From the NCBI GenBank assembly GCA_913061315.1, contig CAJXUC010000028.1, positions 1 to 42,583 on the forward strand: a DNA stretch of 42,583 bases, given 5' to 3'. The notes beneath the pieces are model-generated. The model saw only the letters and a program-made list of their open reading frames with translations. It searched no databases and was not told the origin of the DNA. This DNA is from an uncultured Gammaproteobacteria bacterium. Its GTDB lineage: Bacteria; Pseudomonadota; Gammaproteobacteria; GCA-001735895. Position numbers and translations under genes: made by a program. The stretch's first letter is position 1. Every line of letters begins with the position of its first letter. Positions 8,064-16,554 of the stretch are shown piece by piece.

Positions 8064-9275
8064 ATGAATAGTGATCTTTCCCTTTTACATCCCTACCCGT
8101 TCGAAAAACTGGCAGAACTTAAGCGTGGGATAATGCCACCAGCTGGTTTGAGCCCTATCGCCTTGTCTATCGGTGAACCACAGCATGCTGCCCCAAAGTT
8201 TGTTATGGATAGCTTAATTGAAAACCTACACCAGCTGTCTCGATACCCAAGTACTAAAGGTAGCGTTATTTTACGTGAGTCAACAGCGCACTGGCTTACA
8301 AAGCGATTTGACATTAATTCAACTTTTATTAATCCCGAAAAACATATATTGCCAGTAACCGGTACACGCGAAGCTCTTTTTGCCATCGCACAATGCCTGG
8401 TTGATCGATCGGCCAAAAATCCATTGGTGCTAATGCCTAATCCGTTTTATCAAATATATGAAGGTGCAGCTATTTTAGCGGGGGGGAAACCACACTACCT
8501 CAATTGCATCGAAGCCAATGGCTATCTCCCTGATTTAGAGGCTATCAAACCACAGCAATGGCGTGACTGCCAGCTCATGTATATTTGTACTCCGGGAAAC
8601 CCTACCGGTGCCGTCATGAGTCAGAACTACTTACAACAGCTCATCTCACTTTCACAAAAATATGATTTTGTAATAGCCAGTGATGAATGTTATGCGGAAA
8701 TTTACTATGATGAAGCTCAACCACCACCTGGCCTATTAGGCGCAGCAGCCAATATGGGGCTGACTAATTTTGACCGTTGCCTAGCTTTTCATAGTTTGTC
8801 TAAGCGTTCAAACTTGCCTGGTTTACGCTCTGGATTTGTTGCAGGTGATGCAAAAATCATTGAGAAATTTTTACTATACCGAACCTATCACGGCAGCGCG
8901 ATGCCTCCTGCGACTCAGTCAGCCAGTATTGTAGCTTGGAGTGATCAATCTCATGTTGTAGAAAATCGTAACCTTTACCGTAAGAAATTTGATTGTGTCT
9001 TATCAACATTGGCCAACTCACTTCGGCCACAAAAACCTCAGGCTGGATTTTATTTATGGGTAACAACCCCCATTCCTGATACTGAATTTGCCGTTAGACT
9101 TTATGCTGAACAAAATATCACCGTATTACCTGGCAGCCTCTTGTCGCGTGATACTCATCAAGACAGCTCCAACAACAATCCTGGCGTGAACAAAATTCGC
9201 ATGGCTCTCGTCGCACCACTTGAAGAATGTCAAGACGCTGCAAACCGAATCAATACCCTTTTATCCCATTTTTAG
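8064..9275 (+). CDS. dapC: Succinyldiaminopimelate transaminase
   Basis: A 403-residue fold-type I PLP aminotransferase. It has the substrate/cofactor motif TPGNPTGAV (176-184), the aspartate of SDECYAE, and the PLP lysine Lys247 in SLSKRSNLPGLRSGF, matching the DapC group of class I/II aminotransferases. It converts N-succinyl-2-amino-6-ketopimelate to N-succinyl-LL-diaminopimelate. The neighbour dapD starts 9 bp after its stop, and dapE follows, so pathway context strongly supports DapC over a general aspartate aminotransferase. No clear Shine-Dalgarno sequence precedes the ATG. Confidence 0.92.
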   Translation: MNSDLSLLHPYPFEKLAELKRGIMPPAGLSPIALSIGEPQHAAPKFVMDSLIENLHQLSRYPSTKGSVILRESTAHWLTKRFDINSTFINPEKHILPVTGTREALFAIAQCLVDRSAKNPLVLMPNPFYQIYEGAAILAGGKPHYLNCIEANGYLPDLEAIKPQQWRDCQLMYICTPGNPTGAVMSQNYLQQLISLSQKYDFVIASDECYAEIYYDEAQPPPGLLGAAANMGLTNFDRCLAFHSLSKRSNLPGLRSGFVAGDAKIIEKFLLYRTYHGSAMPPATQSASIVAWSDQSHVVENRNLYRKKFDCVLSTLANSLRPQKPQAGFYLWVTTPIPDTEFAVRLYAEQNITVLPGSLLSRDTHQDSSNNNPGVNKIRMALVAPLEECQDAANRINTLLSHF

Positions 9276-9284
9276 GAGAATTTT

Positions 9285-10109
9285 ATGTCTGACCTTCAAC
9301 AAACCATTGAAGCTGCTTTTGAAAACCGTGCTGATATTACACCGTCAAATGTTTCTGCTGACATCAAACAAGCGGTCACTGCTGCAATCGAACTGCTTGA
9401 TTCAGGTGCTGCACGAGTTGCCGAGCCCACTGGTAATGACTGGAAGGTCAACGAATGGTTAAAGAAGGCGGTTTTATTATCATTCCGAATTCACGACAAC
9501 CAGATCATGGCTGGTGCTTCAACTCAGTATTACGATAAGGTTGACTCTAAATTTGCTGAGACAACACCTGCAGAATTTTCCGCCAGCGGCGTGCGGGTTG
9601 TTCCACCGGCAATGGCCCGCAAGGGATCCTACATCGCATCAGGTGTGGTATTAATGCCATCTTACGTTAATATAGGAGCTTATGTTGATAGCGGCACCAT
9701 GGTCGACACATGGGCCACGGTTGGTTCTTGCGCTCAAATTGGCAAGAATGTCCACCTATCTGGTGGTGTTGGAATAGGGGGCGTACTCGAGCCTTTACAA
9801 GCATCACCCACTATTATCGAAGACAATTGCTTTATTGGCGCACGCTCTGAGGTAGTTGAAGGCGTTATCGTTGAGAAAAATTCAGTTATTTCAATGGGCG
9901 TTTACATTGGTCAAAGCACCAAGATATTTAATCGGGCTACCGGTGAAATCAGCTATGGTCGTATTCCCGCGGGTTCTGTCGTAGTGTCGGGTAACCTACC
10001 TTCTGCTGATGGCACTTATAGCCTTTACTGTGCGGTAATTGTTAAACAAGTTGATGAAAAGACCCGCTCTAAAGTCGGTATTAATGATTTACTCCGCAAT
10101 ATAGATTAA
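9285..10109 (+). CDS. dapD: Tetrahydrodipicolinate N-succinyltransferase
   Basis: 274 residues, the same length as E. coli DapD. An alpha-helical N-terminal domain is followed by a left-handed beta-helix of hexapeptide repeats ([20 protein letters not shown], then [18 protein letters not shown]) and a short C-terminal part. It uses succinyl-CoA to succinylate tetrahydrodipicolinate. A strong ribosome site (AGGAGA) sits 7 bp before the ATG, and only 9 bp separate it from dapC, so both are in one transcript. Confidence 0.97.
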   Translation: MSDLQQTIEAAFENRADITPSNVSADIKQAVTAAIELLDSGAARVAEPTGNDWKVNEWLKKAVLLSFRIHDNQIMAGASTQYYDKVDSKFAETTPAEFSASGVRVVPPAMARKGSYIASGVVLMPSYVNIGAYVDSGTMVDTWATVGSCAQIGKNVHLSGGVGIGGVLEPLQASPTIIEDNCFIGARSEVVEGVIVEKNSVISMGVYIGQSTKIFNRATGEISYGRIPAGSVVVSGNLPSADGTYSLYCAVIVKQVDEKTRSKVGINDLLRNID

Positions 10110-10157
10110 TTATTTTGATTTATATAATGGAACCAAATAGAAACTTGGCAACTAAAC

Positions 10158-10517
10158 ATGACTGATTCTGTCACTATTTATGGTATTGCTAATTGCGACA
10201 CCATTAAGAAGACCAAACAATGGCTCACTGAACATGAGATCACGTTTAAATTTCATGACTATAGGAAACAAGGCCTTAATCCGGCATTACTCAGTAATTG
10301 GGTGAATGATTTGGGTTGGGACCTTTTGGTTAATAGGCGTGGCACGACATGGCGTCAACTATCAGATCTGGTCAAGACCACCATCGATAAAGAATCGGCC
10401 ATTCAGATCATGCTTGATAACCCTGCTATTATTAAACGGCCTTTACTGGTTAAAGGTGACGAACGTCATGTCGGTTTTAGTGCAGCAAACTACCATCAAA
10501 TTTTTGAGTCAAAGTGA
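10158..10517 (+). CDS. ArsC/Spx-family reductase (YffB-like)
   Basis: A 119-residue thioredoxin-fold protein of the ArsC family, starting with the motif IYGIANCDTIKKTKQWL; Cys13 is the single candidate redox cysteine. The gene matches E. coli yffB, which also lies directly before dapE, so the position is conserved. True arsenate reduction is not shown for YffB-type members. The 7-bp gap to dapE puts it in the dapC-dapD-dapE-gluQ transcript. Confidence 0.85.
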   Translation: MTDSVTIYGIANCDTIKKTKQWLTEHEITFKFHDYRKQGLNPALLSNWVNDLGWDLLVNRRGTTWRQLSDLVKTTIDKESAIQIMLDNPAIIKRPLLVKGDERHVGFSAANYHQIFESK

Positions 10518-10524
10518 ATAGCTA

Positions 10525-11658
10525 ATGGAATCCGAAACTTTAAAATTACTCAAGTCACTCGTCTCTATGCGATCAGTAACACCCGACGATCTTGGCTGTC
10601 AGCAATTACTGATTGATCGATTAACAGCAATTGGTTTTGAATGTGAAACGATGCAATTTGGTGAAGTAACCAATCTGTGGGCAAGACGGGGTAAAAAAGA
10701 ACCCCTATTTGCTTTTGCTGGTCACACCGATGTGGTGCCAACAGGGCCTGTTGAAAACTGGGATAGTGATCCCTTTACGCCAGAAGTCCGCGACGGCTTG
10801 TTATTCGGCCGAGGGACTGCCGATATGAAAGCTGGCATTGCAGCCATGGTTACGGCTTGTGAACGCTTTGTTAATGATCACACCAATCATTCTGGTTCAA
10901 TTGCTTTCTTGATTACCAGTGATGAGGAAGGACCCGCTAAAAATGGTACCGTTAAAGTCATTGAAACACTTGAAGCCCGTGGTGAGAAAATCAAGTGGGC
11001 ATTAGTTGGTGAACCTTCAAGCTCCGTTCAGCTTGGCGACACCGTCAAAAATGGTCGTCGTGGTTCACTCGGGGCCGTACTTACCGTCCGCGGTATCCAA
11101 GGGCATGTTGCCTACCCACAGTTGGCGGATAACCCCATTCATAAAGTTCTTCCTGCACTCAATCAGCTTTGCGCTGTGCATTGGGATGATGGCAACGAAT
11201 TTTTTCCACCCACCAGTTTACAAATCTCAAACATTCATAGCGGCACAGGGGTTACCAATGTAATTCCTGGCCACATCGAAGTCACCTTCAACCTCAGATA
11301 TTCGACTGAACTTGATCATCATCAAATCATCAAAACATCGGAAGCTATTTTTGAACAGCACGGTCTCGATCATGAAGTAGATTGGAATCTCTCTGGTTTG
11401 CCGTTTCTGACCAGTGCTGGTTCGCTAGTTGAAGCGGCAAAAAAATCTATCAAACAAGTAACCGGTCTTGATACCGAACTATCTACCGCTGGTGGTACGT
11501 CTGATGGTCGGTTTATCGCGCCCACTGGGGCACAAGTGCTCGAACTTGGTCCCGTCAACGCAACCATTCATCAAGTCAACGAGCATGTTAGGGTGTCTGA
11601 TGTTGAACAATTAACTGAAGTATATCAAGGCATACTCGAAAAACTTCTGACTGAATGA
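10525..11658 (+). CDS. dapE: Succinyl-diaminopimelate desuccinylase
   Basis: A 377-residue dinuclear-zinc M20 peptidase-family enzyme that hydrolyses N-succinyl-LL-diaminopimelate to LL-diaminopimelate and succinate. Metal ligands and catalytic residues are visible: His67 and Asp69 in [11 protein letters not shown], Asp100 in [10 protein letters not shown], Glu134-Glu135 in [11 protein letters not shown], and a C-terminal histidine in NATIHQVNE. Length equals that of E. coli DapE (375) within two residues. A lid/dimerisation domain is inserted as usual. Seven bases separate it from gluQ. Confidence 0.97.
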   Translation: MESETLKLLKSLVSMRSVTPDDLGCQQLLIDRLTAIGFECETMQFGEVTNLWARRGKKEPLFAFAGHTDVVPTGPVENWDSDPFTPEVRDGLLFGRGTADMKAGIAAMVTACERFVNDHTNHSGSIAFLITSDEEGPAKNGTVKVIETLEARGEKIKWALVGEPSSSVQLGDTVKNGRRGSLGAVLTVRGIQGHVAYPQLADNPIHKVLPALNQLCAVHWDDGNEFFPPTSLQISNIHSGTGVTNVIPGHIEVTFNLRYSTELDHHQIIKTSEAIFEQHGLDHEVDWNLSGLPFLTSAGSLVEAAKKSIKQVTGLDTELSTAGGTSDGRFIAPTGAQVLELGPVNATIHQVNEHVRVSDVEQLTEVYQGILEKLLTE

Positions 11659-11665
11659 TGTATTA

Positions 11666-12577
11666 ATGGCGCACGGCAAAGTCATAGGCCGATTTGCCCC
11701 AACCCCCTCCGGGCCATTACATTTTGGCTCTCTCGTAACCGCTGTTGCGAGCTACTGCCATAGCAGGTCTCAACAAGGCCAATGGTTACTGCGCATTGAA
11801 GATGTCGATACACCTCGCGTCGTTAAAGGTGCAACTAGTCAAATTCTCACCTCACTTGAAGCCTACGGCTTTGAGTGGGATGGCGAGGTATTATATCAGA
11901 GCAGTCGATTTGACTATTATGAATCAAAGTTAGACGAATTACTCAACCAGCAGGACTGCTATGCTTGCGAATGCAGCCGAAAATCACTCAGAGAAAAGGG
12001 TGTTAAATCCGGATTAATGGGGCAGATTTACCCAAGAATTTGCGCAGAGAAAAATATCACCCCAAACAATCATTCGATCAGACTCAATACTGAGTCAGCC
12101 AGCATCAGTCGATTTAATGATCAAATTTATGGTAATTTCGAACTTAATTTGAACGAACAAGTCGGTGATTTTATTCTAAAACGGGTTGATGGTATTTATG
12201 CTTATCACCTCGCTGTAGTACTTGACGATGACAGCCAAAACATTAACCAAGTAATGCGTGGTGCTGACCTACTTCTTTCGACTTGTTTACATCTTTATCT
12301 GCATCAACGATTCAAACTGCCAACACCTCAATACCTACATTTACCGTTGGTCATTGATAGTGATGGTAAGAAACTCAGTAAGCAAACAGGCGCCGATGCC
12401 ATTGACAACAATCATCCGGCTGCCAGTTTGATATCAGCGCTGAAGTTCCTAAATCAGCCGACACATACCTCATGGATCAATTTAAAACCCCAAGTAATAT
12501 TGCAACAAGCCACTCGTTATTGGGATCATAAGCTAATTAAACCTGAGACGCATATACAAGTCTATGAGCCCTCTTGA
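11666..12577 (+). CDS. gluQ: Glutamyl-Q tRNA(Asp) synthetase
   Basis: A 303-residue truncated glutamyl-tRNA synthetase paralogue that glutamylates queuosine at position 34 of tRNA-Asp. The class I signature appears as FAPTPSGPLHFGSL (HIGH equivalent), the second as GKKLSKQTG (KMSKS equivalent). A zinc site is formed by Cys101, Cys103, Tyr122 and Cys126. It lacks the anticodon-binding domains of GltX, as expected for GluQ-RS. In many gammaproteobacteria the gene follows dksA; here it ends the dap cluster. Its TGA stop overlaps the apparent TTG of a decayed acetyltransferase. Confidence 0.95.
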   Translation: MAHGKVIGRFAPTPSGPLHFGSLVTAVASYCHSRSQQGQWLLRIEDVDTPRVVKGATSQILTSLEAYGFEWDGEVLYQSSRFDYYESKLDELLNQQDCYACECSRKSLREKGVKSGLMGQIYPRICAEKNITPNNHSIRLNTESASISRFNDQIYGNFELNLNEQVGDFILKRVDGIYAYHLAVVLDDDSQNINQVMRGADLLLSTCLHLYLHQRFKLPTPQYLHLPLVIDSDGKKLSKQTGADAIDNNHPAASLISALKFLNQPTHTSWINLKPQVILQQATRYWDHKLIKPETHIQVYEPS

Positions 12578-12890
12578 ATATTGAAATTTATCATTTAAAC
12601 AACCTAGAATGCGTCATTAATTTATGGCGAGCCTGCAATCTAGTTGTAGCATGGAATGATCCGATTAAAGATATTCAGCGCAAGTTGAAGGTTGGTCCTG
12701 ATTTTTTTTGATGGTTCAACTGAAGATGACCCAACGGGTATTGTAGTCACTCCATTAACTTTTAAATCCTATTTTCAAATAGTTAAATTATTCGTACAAC
12801 TTCTATTGGAGAACAAAAGACACCTCAAATGAGATCGCTATAACTCAGACACATGGCCTAAACACTGACAGCGTTTGGTTACCGTAAAAG
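12574..12890 (+). pseudogene. Decayed GNAT N-acetyltransferase (YpeA-like)
   Basis: Starting at TTG 12574, within the gluQ stop, 45 codons read as a GNAT N-terminus: CVINLWRACNLVVAWNDPIK followed by DIQRKLKVGPDFF, which matches the start of YpeA-type acetyltransferases (an LWxxCxLxxPWNDP block and a following DI.RKL). The frame then stops at TGA 12709-12711 in a run of eight T. Neither a one-base deletion nor a one-base insertion there restores the acetyl-CoA motif over the remaining 180 bases, although short scraps (KLFVQ, FGYRK) fall where KIN-QVR and the final LGY are expected. It is therefore best read as a pseudogene and not as a simple sequencing slip. The right boundary is approximate. 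Confidence 0.6.
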
Positions 12891-12899
12891 TCAAAACTA

Positions 12900-14105
12900 T
12901 TAGGTTTGGACTTTACGGCGGTTAAGTCCGAGCAAGCCAAATAATCCTAATACCATAAGTGTTAAAATTGATGGCTCTGGAATCAATGCCAAGGAACGAG
13001 AAGCTAGTACATATTTATCATTTTCAACATCAGTTTGCGCCATAGCCAATGAGCTTTCAGCAATCTCAGCAATGTTGGTTGAAGATATGATCACAACAGA
13101 GACTGCTTCAAATTCGTCCCACAGCGCAAAGGCGCTACCGGCTACTGTTTTGGTTGCTTCCGCGGCTACTGTCTCGGTTACTGCCACGGCTACTGTCTCA
13201 GTTACTGCCACGGCTACTGTCTCAGTTACTGCCACGGCTACTGTCTCGGTTACTGCCACGGCTACCGCGGCTACTGCGTCGGTTAATGCTTTTACTGGGT
13301 CGGTTACTGTGGTTTCTGTTGCCGTTGCGGCCACGGCTGATGCCGAGGTTAATGTTGCCGAATCGGCTAATGCCTTGACTACTGCTGCGGCTACTGCTGT
13401 GGCTACTGGCTCGGCTACTGCCGCGGTTACTGCCGCGGTTACTGCCGCGGTTACTGCCTCGGTTACTGTTGCAGTTTCTGATACTGGCTCGGCTACTGCG
13501 GCTACTGCGGCTACTGCCGCGGTTACTGCCGCGGTTACTGCCTCAGTTACTCCGGTTACTGCGACTGCCGCTGCTACTGCTTCGTCTACTGTTGACGTTT
13601 CTGCGACTTCAGCAGCTACTGCTTGTGTTACTGCCGCGGTTACTGCGGCGTTTACTGCGGCGGCCTCGCTCCCTGTTATCGTTTCTGTTAATAATGCTTC
13701 GGTTACTGCCGTGGTGACTTCCGTGGTGACTGCCGTGGTGACTGCCGTGGTGACTGCCGTGGTGACTGCCGTGGTGAGTGCCGTGGTGACTGCAGCGGTG
13801 ACTGCAGCGGTGACTGCAGTGGTGACTGCTGCCGTTTCAGTGTTCATAGCTTCATAGAAAGCATAGGCCTCAGCCTCAGTAACATTGTGCCAGGCAGCAA
13901 AACTACCAGTAGTCGCAGGTTGTGGCTCTGGCAAAAAAGACGCCGATAATCTTTCCCAGCCCAAATATTGGTCGAGATTACCTTTCTTTGTAAGTACAAG
14001 AGACACTGTATCATAACTGAAGTTAGCGAAAGTAATAGTGGCCGCATTAGCAATCGATGGGATCGTAAATATAACCGCTAATATTATTTTTATAAAAAAG
14101 TTCAT
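12900..14105 (-). CDS. PEP-CTERM protein with long Ala/Val/Thr repeats
   Basis: Start is taken at ATG 14105 (SD-like AGAGGT 6 bp upstream), not the upstream in-frame ATG at 14141, giving 401 residues. Order: signal peptide (MNFFIKIILAVIFTIPSIANA), about 65 residues of unknown type, a low-complexity region rich in Ala, Val and Thr (roughly residues 80-320), a short unique part, then a PEP-CTERM signal: LIPEPSILTLMVLGLFGLL followed by RRK. That tail is recognised by exosortase EpsH/XrtA-type enzymes in exopolysaccharide-producing Gram-negatives; no exosortase is in the window. Repeats are near-exact in DNA (four 24-bp and eleven 12-bp units), so copy number probably varies. Function unknown; an extracellular matrix or surface role is inference from the sorting signal. 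Confidence 0.85.
   Translation of the reverse strand: MNFFIKIILAVIFTIPSIANAATITFANFSYDTVSLVLTKKGNLDQYLGWERLSASFLPEPQPATTGSFAAWHNVTEAEAYAFYEAMNTETAAVTTAVTAAVTAAVTTALTTAVTTAVTTAVTTAVTTEVTTAVTEALLTETITGSEAAAVNAAVTAAVTQAVAAEVAETSTVDEAVAAAVAVTGVTEAVTAAVTAAVAAVAAVAEPVSETATVTEAVTAAVTAAVTAAVAEPVATAVAAAVVKALADSATLTSASAVAATATETTVTDPVKALTDAVAAVAVAVTETVAVAVTETVAVAVTETVAVAVTETVAAEATKTVAGSAFALWDEFEAVSVVIISSTNIAEIAESSLAMAQTDVENDKYVLASRSLALIPEPSILTLMVLGLFGLLGLNRRKVQT
13165..13260. repeat. Four tandem 24-bp repeats inside the PEP-CTERM gene
   Basis: The unit gctactgtctcg-gttactgccacg occurs four times in a row (13165, 13189, 13213, 13237), differing only at one base (tcg/tca). On the coding strand each unit encodes the octapeptide TETVAVAV. 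Near-identity implies recent duplication or repeat-slippage. Confidence 0.95.
13702..13833. repeat. Eleven tandem 12-bp repeats inside the PEP-CTERM gene
   Basis: Units based on gtgactgccgtg run without a break over 132 bp, four of them identical. On the coding strand they give the tetrad (T/A)AVT. The wider region 13129-13840 is built of related degenerate units such as gttactgccgcg. Confidence 0.95.
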
Positions 14106-14136
14106 TGTGACCTCTGCGTTAATATATAGTATTATA

Positions 14137-14152
14137 TGCATTTAGCATGCCA
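14137..14152 (-). promoter_or_regulatory. Sigma-54 (-24/-12) promoter of the PEP-CTERM gene
   Basis: On the minus strand TGGCATG-ctaa-ATGCA matches the RpoN consensus TGGCACG-N4-TTGCW at all but two positions and has the required GG-N10-GC spacing. It lies about 32 bp before the ATG at 14105, with predicted start of transcription near 14126. RpoN control of PEP-CTERM genes with PrsK/PrsR is known in other bacteria, which supports this reading. Confidence 0.7.
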
Positions 14153-14225
14153 AAATTTAGAAAAGGTTATTTCACAAAGGTTTCCTGTATCAAATCTAGG
14201 AAAAGTTCAAATGATTGTCTATATG

Positions 14226-14263
14226 TGTAAAAATATCTGACAAGAGTGTAAATATTTCTGACA
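14226..14263 (-). promoter_or_regulatory. Twin TGT-N11-ACA sites, candidate enhancer (PrsR-like activator)
   Basis: Two 17-bp elements, TGTCAGATATTTTTACA and TGTCAGAAATATTTACA (minus strand), start exactly 21 bp apart, two helical turns, about 100-130 bp upstream of the predicted RpoN start site. That is a usual position for an enhancer-binding activator dimer pair. The activator identity (PrsR-like) is inferred; no such gene is in the window. Confidence 0.55.
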
Positions 14264-14511
14264 AATCAATGATAAAAAGAGTAAAAAAGGAGTTGGCCAT
14301 CGAACTAGTGATATTTATAAATAATCATTATCTAACCACATTCAAGGGTGTTATTGGATAGCCGTTAATTAACAAGACAACTATCAAAATCAGTTTGCTA
14401 ATTGGTGGTGTGGTGTGTTGGCTAAATTGGATTTTTATAAATAAATCCGCCTCTCTGAACATTTCATCATGAAATTTAAACATGAAATCATTGAATATTC
14501 ACCTAGATTAA
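14264..14511. other. Intergenic region upstream of the PEP-CTERM gene
   Basis: The rest of the roughly 400-bp gap between the dioxygenase stop (14512) and the PEP-CTERM gene. It is AT-rich and shows no credible coding frame on either strand. No terminator for the dioxygenase gene was recognised. Confidence 0.4.
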
Positions 14512-15372
14512 TTATAAAACACCTTTGTGCTCACCAACAACTCGGGTCTGGCGCATATGCCGACGCCAACGATCAGCATCGTAGCCTGTACCTCTATGCA
14601 ACACACAACGGTTATCCCATATCACGACTTCACCCACCTGCCAGCTGTGGGAAAGGATATGCTGTGGTCGGGTTGTATCAACCAATAATTGATCGATCAC
14701 CCGCCGGCTTTCGATGCCATCAAGGCCGACAATGGAGCGAGCATGAGAACCAATGTAGAGGTTTTTCATCTGATTGGCGGGATTTGTACGAATTAACGGA
14801 TGCTTTACAGGAGGTAACGAGGCCGCATGACAGAAGTCTACGGGCGCAGTCTGCGTACGCGAAAAAACATAGTCGTGAATCACTGACATTTTTCCGTAAG
14901 CACTTTGCTCGGCTGTATTTAATCGTTGGTAGGCCGCGCGTTGACTAACAAATTCGGTCGCACCCGCTTCTCCAGGCACTTCGTAGGGAAACATAATTGA
15001 AACGTAACTGGGTTGATATCGAAAAGAAGAGTCAGAATGCCAGAGATGATTACCCGATTGAAAGCGTGTGTCTTGGTGCTGGTTGCCCTGTTGAATACCA
15101 TCGTCATTTATATTGCCGACACTGCCAAAATAAGAGATCTTCCCTGTCTTACCAAGCGTTACGTGTTCGGCTTCTGCAACACCAAGGCGTCTCGTCAATG
15201 CAAGTTGAATAGCATCTGAAATAGTTTGATCGGGAAAGCACAAGAAAGAAAAAGCATCGATTGCATCGTAGATTTCGTTCAATTGTAGAACTGATAAACC
15301 TGCAGATAAGTCAACACCACTTAAACGCGCCCCCAAGTCCGCATGCAACCGTTCGATTTTAAACTCAGCCAA
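14512..15372 (-). CDS. TauD/TfdA-family 2-oxoglutarate dioxygenase
   Basis: A 286-residue Fe(II)/2-oxoglutarate-dependent oxygenase. The facial triad is visible: His112 and Asp114 in LWHSDSSF, and the distal His259 in CVLHRGTGYD; the 2-oxoglutarate-binding arginine is in the following RRHMRQTRV. Length and motif spacing fit TauD/TfdA. Family members cleave taurine, 2,4-D and related compounds by hydroxylation; the C-terminal block resembles the TfdA/2,4-D-type branch as much as TauD. No sulfonate transporter or other pathway gene is adjacent, so no substrate is proposed. It stands alone, with 183 bp to the ion channel gene on the same strand. Confidence 0.9.
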   Translation of the reverse strand: MAEFKIERLHADLGARLSGVDLSAGLSVLQLNEIYDAIDAFSFLCFPDQTISDAIQLALTRRLGVAEAEHVTLGKTGKISYFGSVGNINDDGIQQGNQHQDTRFQSGNHLWHSDSSFRYQPSYVSIMFPYEVPGEAGATEFVSQRAAYQRLNTAEQSAYGKMSVIHDYVFSRTQTAPVDFCHAASLPPVKHPLIRTNPANQMKNLYIGSHARSIVGLDGIESRRVIDQLLVDTTRPQHILSHSWQVGEVVIWDNRCVLHRGTGYDADRWRRHMRQTRVVGEHKGVL

Positions 15373-15555
15373 CGGGTCTCTCCTTTTTTAATTGATTGAT
15401 TTTAAAATGCCAAGATCACAACAGTCTCAAAAAAAAACCCAGCATAAACCATACGATAATTAAACGATAACAACTAACAAATGACAAGTGTTTAGCTGAG
15501 ATGTCTCAACTAACAAAAGTTATTAGATTTAGTGGTATTGGAAAAAGTAGAGTGT

Positions 15556-16365
15556 CTATTTTTCAAACTGACTCATTTTTAACCTGGCTTCAATCGACTC
15601 TAATTTAATCATTAAATCTTTTATGTCTGGTTCATGAGCCTCTACTGCTTTTTGTTTCAGCACTTTCTGCTGCTCTTCGTTCATCACATTAACAACGATT
15701 CCAATTACCATATTGAGGAATGCGAATGCGGTGAAAAAAATAAAGGTGATGTAGAAAGTCCAACTCATCGGATAGACTTCCATTGTCTCGTACATTACAT
15801 CAGTCCAGTCTTCGAAGGTCATGATTCGAAAAAGTGTCAGTAGAGAGACCGTAATATCCCCCCAAAGAACTGGATTGATTGTCTCGAATAAAGTGCTGCC
15901 CATAGCGGCATAGATATAAAAGATAATAAACATTAGCAACAGCACATAACCCAGCTGTGGCAGTGCATTTACCAGAGAGTTGAGCAACATGCGAAGCTCT
16001 GGAATGATTGAAACCATTCTTAAAACCCGAAATACTCGAATTAGTCTAGCGACCAATGCCATGTCCGTATTGTCTATAGGAATCATGCTAACGACGACTA
16101 TCAACGTATCAAATAGATTCCAAGGATTTAGAAAGAAATTTTTCTTTTTTTCTTCACCAATAAAGCGGATGGTGATTTCAATGAGGAATATGGCCGTAAT
16201 CAGGCGGTCAAACCAGATCACCAATACTTGTGTTACTGGGTGCAGGTCGTATGTTTTGGCACCGACAAGCAGCGCAGAAGCAATGATGACGGAGACAACA
16301 AACAACTCAAAAGCTTTATGACTTCTGAGTTTCATAAAGCGTTGTTGAAGAGCTTTTGTATTCAT
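15556..16365 (-). CDS. Voltage-gated cation channel (BacNav-like, one-domain)
   Basis: A 269-residue six-transmembrane ion channel of the ion_trans family. The S4 voltage sensor has arginines every third residue, R107, R110, R113 and R116 (in VARLIRVFRVLRMV). A pore loop LFRIMTFEDWTDVM carries the selectivity filter T183-F-E-D-W-T-D189, followed by S6 (TAFAFLNMVIGIVVNVMN) and a C-terminal helical tail (about 228-268) likely forming a tetrameric coiled coil, as in NavAb/NavMs. The filter aligns with TLESWSM of sodium channels but has acidic residues at the Ser178 and Met181 positions. Ion preference (Na or Ca) is therefore uncertain. No neighbour gives a functional hint. Confidence 0.9.
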   Translation of the reverse strand: MNTKALQQRFMKLRSHKAFELFVVSVIIASALLVGAKTYDLHPVTQVLVIWFDRLITAIFLIEITIRFIGEEKKKNFFLNPWNLFDTLIVVVSMIPIDNTDMALVARLIRVFRVLRMVSIIPELRMLLNSLVNALPQLGYVLLLMFIIFYIYAAMGSTLFETINPVLWGDITVSLLTLFRIMTFEDWTDVMYETMEVYPMSWTFYITFIFFTAFAFLNMVIGIVVNVMNEEQQKVLKQKAVEAHEPDIKDLMIKLESIEARLKMSQFEK

Positions 16366-16554
16366 AACCTGAGACTCATCTGAAGTGGATATTGATTACT
16401 ATAACGGCCTGATAGAATTGGCCGTGTTAAAAGAGGACGTGAATTGTGTGCCAATACAGGCCAGCCAACTTCAACTCATTCAGAATATAAAGTTAATTTA
16501 ATGAATTAGTATCCTGCAGGATTTGTCGGCCTTTATTATTATCAAATGATCAAG

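Noticed and set aside
13165..13260. 24-bp repeats as a possible CRISPR array
   Set aside because: Units are directly tandem with no spacers and stay in frame within a protein gene.
13072..13857. 261-codon plus-strand frame full of Ala/Val/Thr
   Set aside because: It is the mirror of the PEP-CTERM repeat region; the GTN-ACT-GCN repeats keep both strands open. It has no signal peptide, no family match and no ribosome site, while the minus-strand gene has signal and sorting tail.
14106..14141. Upstream ATG (14141) for the PEP-CTERM gene
   Set aside because: It lies within the predicted sigma-54 promoter, upstream of the predicted transcription start, and would put 12 residues before a proper signal peptide.
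14469..14948. 159-codon plus-strand frame
   Set aside because: Antisense to the TauD-like dioxygenase, whose motifs are intact; the plus-strand peptide has no family pattern.
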